Assembly (NCBI GenBank): GCA_964019155.1
Contig: OZ025245.1
Location: 17,478,874-17,542,873 of the forward strand
Source: Osedax fenrisi
Lineage: Eukaryota; Annelida; Polychaeta; Sabellida; Siboglinidae
Direction: 5' to 3'
DNA length: 64,000 nucleotides
Both the position numbers and the translations under genes were made by a program. Below the pieces are notes generated by a model. It had not been told where the DNA came from. It searched no databases and was given only the letters and a program-made list of their open reading frames with translations. Shown here one piece after another: positions 61,446 to 64,000 of this stretch (position 1 is the stretch's first letter; each line of letters begins with the position of its first letter).

Positions 61446-62237
61446 ATGATATTAAGATCTGGTAGAGTAATATATATAAAGAATAGTGTAGAACTTAACA
61501 ATTATAGTATGAATGATTTGTCGTATGTAAGATTAGATAAGTTTGATGGGAGTACGGATGTTGTAAGATGGTTGAATGAGTTGGATGAATGTGTAAAGTT
61601 AAAGGGTTTAAAAGAAAATGATGCAGCATCATTTGCATGCTATCATGTTAAGGGGGAGGCTAAAATAGAGTTAATGATGATGTTAGGAAATGATATGATA
61701 AACATTACAAAATTAAAGGAATGCCTGAGAGAGAGATATGCATTAAGTAGATGTAAAAGTGCAATTATTTATGATATAATGGCAAGAAAGCAAGGGGAGT
61801 CAGAGAGTGTAAATACCTTTATAGATTGTTTGTTAGAGTTAGGTATGGAACTTAGAGTAATGGAAGGGAGTTGGGAAGAAGTGATTATTGAAAGTATACG
61901 AAATAATATACGGTCGGTAGAATTAAGGAGAAGTCTTATTGGGTTGGGGAAAACATCTATTAAAGAGTTGAGGAAGTTTAGTGTAAAGTGGGAAAATGTA
62001 GGTGAAATGATATCAGAAGAGGTGTGCTATAAAGTAGATGTTAGAGAGCTAGGTATATCGAAAGTAAGTACATTAGAGGATAGAATAAGACATTTAGAAA
62101 TATCTAACAGAGAATACGAAGAGAAGTGTCGTGAATTAGAATCAATGATTAGTAGTGGAAGTAGAAGAGAAGTAGTGTGTTATAAGTGTGGTAAGAAGGG
62201 GCATGTAGCAAGATGGTGTAGAAGTTCTTTAAACTAG
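61446..62237 (+). CDS. Gag-like protein with zinc knuckle
   Basis: Structural nucleocapsid protein of the Ty3/gypsy type, which would package element RNA. I place the start at ATG 61446 (MILRSGRVIYIKN), the first ATG of the long frame. It gives 263 residues to TAG 62235-62237. An N-terminal capsid-like region has LDKFDGSTDVVRWLNELDEC and FACYHVKGEAKIELM, the typical retrotransposon gag signature. A Glu/Arg-rich helical stretch (RIRHLEISNREYEEKCRELE) is followed by one CX2CX4HX4C knuckle, CYKCGKKGHVARWC, near the C-terminus. The frame is intact and composition is less AT-rich than the flanks. It is the only retrotransposon ORF in the window without an internal lesion, and may support trans-mobilisation. 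Confidence 0.88.
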   Translation: MILRSGRVIYIKNSVELNNYSMNDLSYVRLDKFDGSTDVVRWLNELDECVKLKGLKENDAASFACYHVKGEAKIELMMMLGNDMINITKLKECLRERYALSRCKSAIIYDIMARKQGESESVNTFIDCLLELGMELRVMEGSWEEVIIESIRNNIRSVELRRSLIGLGKTSIKELRKFSVKWENVGEMISEEVCYKVDVRELGISKVSTLEDRIRHLEISNREYEEKCRELESMISSGSRREVVCYKCGKKGHVARWCRSSLN

Positions 62238-62284
62238 AATGCTCTACATTAAGCGGGTCGGGTAGAGCAAGTAGAGATAACCGC

Positions 62285-62521
62285 AGAGAAAGACTGAGAT
62301 CTGGGAATGAGAATTTGGTAGCTGACGCATTATCAAAGGGACAATATATGCCAGATATAGAGGAAGAGGTAGAAGATTATGAAGGGGATATAGCAGAGTT
62401 GGGAATTATAGATACATTACCAATTATGGAGAGAGGTAACTTAGTACTGGAGCAGAGTAAGGATATGGTTATTAAGAATGCATTAGTAGTAGCAGGGAAG
62501 TATGATTACGTAGCAGATTAG
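62285..62521 (+). pseudogene. Pol remnant: end of RNase H and linker
   Basis: The sequence jumps within about 70 bp from the gag stop to SGNENLVADALSKGQYMP, the final motif of Ty3/gypsy RNase H (GxxNxVADALSR). Protease, RT and most of RNase H are deleted. An acidic linker (DIEEEVEDYEGDIAELG) follows to TAG 62519-62521, after which the frame shifts. Confidence 0.85.
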
Positions 62522-62559
62522 TAATTAAGGAGGGAGTTCTATTTGAGAAAAGGGAAGGA

Positions 62560-62940
62560 CATAATGATAGGTTGATGGTACCAAGGAGTTTAGTTATAGA
62601 TGTGGTGAGAGGAGCACATGAGGGTAATGGTCATCAAGGGATTGATAAGACAATCAGTAAGATAAACGAGACATATACGTGGTTAGGCAAGTATCGGGAT
62701 ATAAGGATGTATATAAGAAAGTGTATGGTCTGTAGTAAAGTAAAGGAATATGATGTATTAGAAGTTGGAGATATTGTGAGAGTAACCCGTAGAGTGGTGG
62801 GAAAGAGGGAGTTACCAAATAGTTGGGGAGATAAGAAGTGGATAGTAATATAAAAGTTAGGAAATAATGCGGTGTATAGAATTAAGAATAATGAATGTGT
62901 TAAAAGTGAGAATATAATAAACTTAAAGCGAGTAATTTAA
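62560..62940 (+). pseudogene. Integrase remnant: HHCC finger joined to C-terminus
   Basis: MVPRSLVIDVVRGAHEGNGH, QGIDKTISKINETYTWLGKY and YIRKCMVCSKVKEY form the HHCC zinc-binding domain (H..H..C..C). The next residues, DVLEVGDIVRVTRR, belong to the C-terminal domain, so the DDE catalytic core is deleted. A stop at 62851-62853 is followed in frame by LGNNAVYRIKNNECVKSENI and LKRVI, ending 62940. The element cannot encode its own integrase. Confidence 0.85.
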
Positions 62941-62974
62941 TAAATGGAGGTAAGATTTTTTCGGTTGGGGTGAA

Positions 62975-63724
62975 TGTAGTATGGCAACTACGTGTATAAC
63001 TGTGTGTAGGTATTTATAAATATGTTGTGCATGAAGTATACATGTGTTATGTAATTTAGATAAATGTTAATTTAATATATTTTGTGATTTGTGTTTTTTA
63101 TATAATTTGATTTCTGTTTTGTAAATTTCAATTAGTTGACGTGCCTTGAACGAATGTAAATGTTATGTAATTTGGATGAATGTTGATTAAATATATTTTG
63201 TTATTTGTTTTTTATATAATTTGATTTCTGTTTTGTAAATTGTAAAAGAGAGCGTAGTTTATAATTAGATTAACTAGTTTAATCTAGTTATCTAATTAGA
63301 TATACGCCCACTACGCCCATCACGTGATCTCGTTATTATCGAGAAGTTCGGTATGATATGGTTTATTAGTGCATACAGCGTACACTGAAAAGCTAGTAAA
63401 TCATATCATATTAATTGTGAGAACTTCTCGATTGATACATATTTAATCATGCTTGTTGATATTATGATGTTTAATATGTATTCATATTTGTTTTAGTTTG
63501 AGGTTTCCTCCATTCGCGATTCGTCAAATACGTCCATCCTCCATTCCCCATATACCCCCATACACGAACGCACCCCTTCCCTATCTACCCTATCCTCGAA
63601 CCACACCCCACCCCCATCCACGTCCATCCACGAACCACACCACATTCCCCATCCACGTCCAGTTTCCATTCAATAAATCTATAACCTGTCGAGAACTATC
63701 ATTCTCCGTTTTCCGGAGACAACA
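62975..63724 (+). repeat. 3' LTR of the young gypsy-like element
   Basis: 750 bp, nearly identical to the 5' LTR. It is preceded by TTCGGTTGGGGTGAA, in the polypurine position. It is followed directly by (TA)n, the same sequence as before the 5' LTR, so a TA-type target duplication cannot be resolved. Confidence 0.95.
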
Positions 63725-63850
63725 TATATATATATATATATATATATTCATACTACACTATATAAATATAGTTATATTATTAAAATATTATAATTTAAAA
63801 ACATTTATTTAAATTCGTTATAAAATGTTATTTATATATATATATATTAT
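63725..63850. repeat. Module P, right part of copy 2
   Basis: (TA)n, ATTCATACTACACTATATAA, ATAGTTATATTATTAAAATA and AAATTCGTTATAAAATGTTA; the counterpart of 60148-60240. Confidence 0.6.
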
Positions 63851-64000
63851 TTCTTAATGAATTTTTAATATTGTTTATTTAATAAATGCATTACTTTTTA
63901 TAATCTATTAGTATACATTTTTAGAACATACATCATGTTTAAAGATATATATCTATTGGAGTTGATTGTAATGTTATCATGTACAATTCATGTGGTTAGT
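63851..64000. other. AT-rich DNA to window end
   Basis: Nothing recognised. Confidence 0.5.

Overview
This is eukaryotic, probably invertebrate, nuclear DNA. It is extremely AT-rich (by eye roughly four bases in five are A or T), full of (TA)n microsatellites, and packed with decayed metazoan-type transposable elements: APE-type LINEs, an R2-like LINE, Ty3/gypsy and other LTR elements, and tRNA-derived SINE-like heads. I see no rRNA, no convincing functional tRNA, no bacterial operon structure and no CRISPR array. No conserved cellular housekeeping gene is recognisable. The species cannot be named from the sequence; strongly AT-biased arthropods and cnidarians are the natural candidates.

Layout. 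0-5 kb: a LINE RT fragment, AT-rich DNA with dispersed repeats, a 481-bp tandem duplication and an exon-like coding island. 5.9-7.9 kb: a decayed Ty3/gypsy element ending in a 3' LTR. 8.3-13 kb: an antisense LINE 3' end inserted in a 15-bp minisatellite, an 88-bp triplicate and a ~120-bp satellite. 13.9-19.3 kb: LINE remnants, including a minus-strand LINE with ORF1 and an internally deleted ORF2. 20.3-31.8 kb: a 31-bp minisatellite, two fragments of a conserved but uncharacterised invertebrate protein family, several LINE C-termini and a solo LTR. 32.1-35.4 kb: a nearly complete R2-like LINE lying in a (TAGG)n tract. 35.6 kb: another solo LTR. 38.4-45.4 kb: two satellite arrays sharing the core GTGTTAAGCAC, on either side of a cluster of short exon-like islands. 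46-47.8 kb: a minus-strand LINE. 51-53.6 kb: an LTR-element remnant with a membrane-segment C-terminus, then a second R2-like copy. 54.9-60.1 kb: two plus-strand CR1/L2-like LINEs. 60.4-63.7 kb: a very young, internally deleted gypsy-like LTR element with 750-bp LTRs.

How the parts relate. The LINE at 57-60 kb and the LTR element at 60.4-63.7 kb both lie in the TA-rich centre of the same palindromic AT-rich module. The LINE at 17.2-19.2 kb interrupts a repeat whose uninterrupted copy lies at 21.3-21.6 kb. Candidates for host coding sequence are weak: short open islands, each just after a plausible AG splice acceptor and ending in a stop. The best is a two-exon 47-residue peptide at 43.6-44.7 kb. 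They may belong to a micro-exon-type gene family, but only transcript data can decide that.
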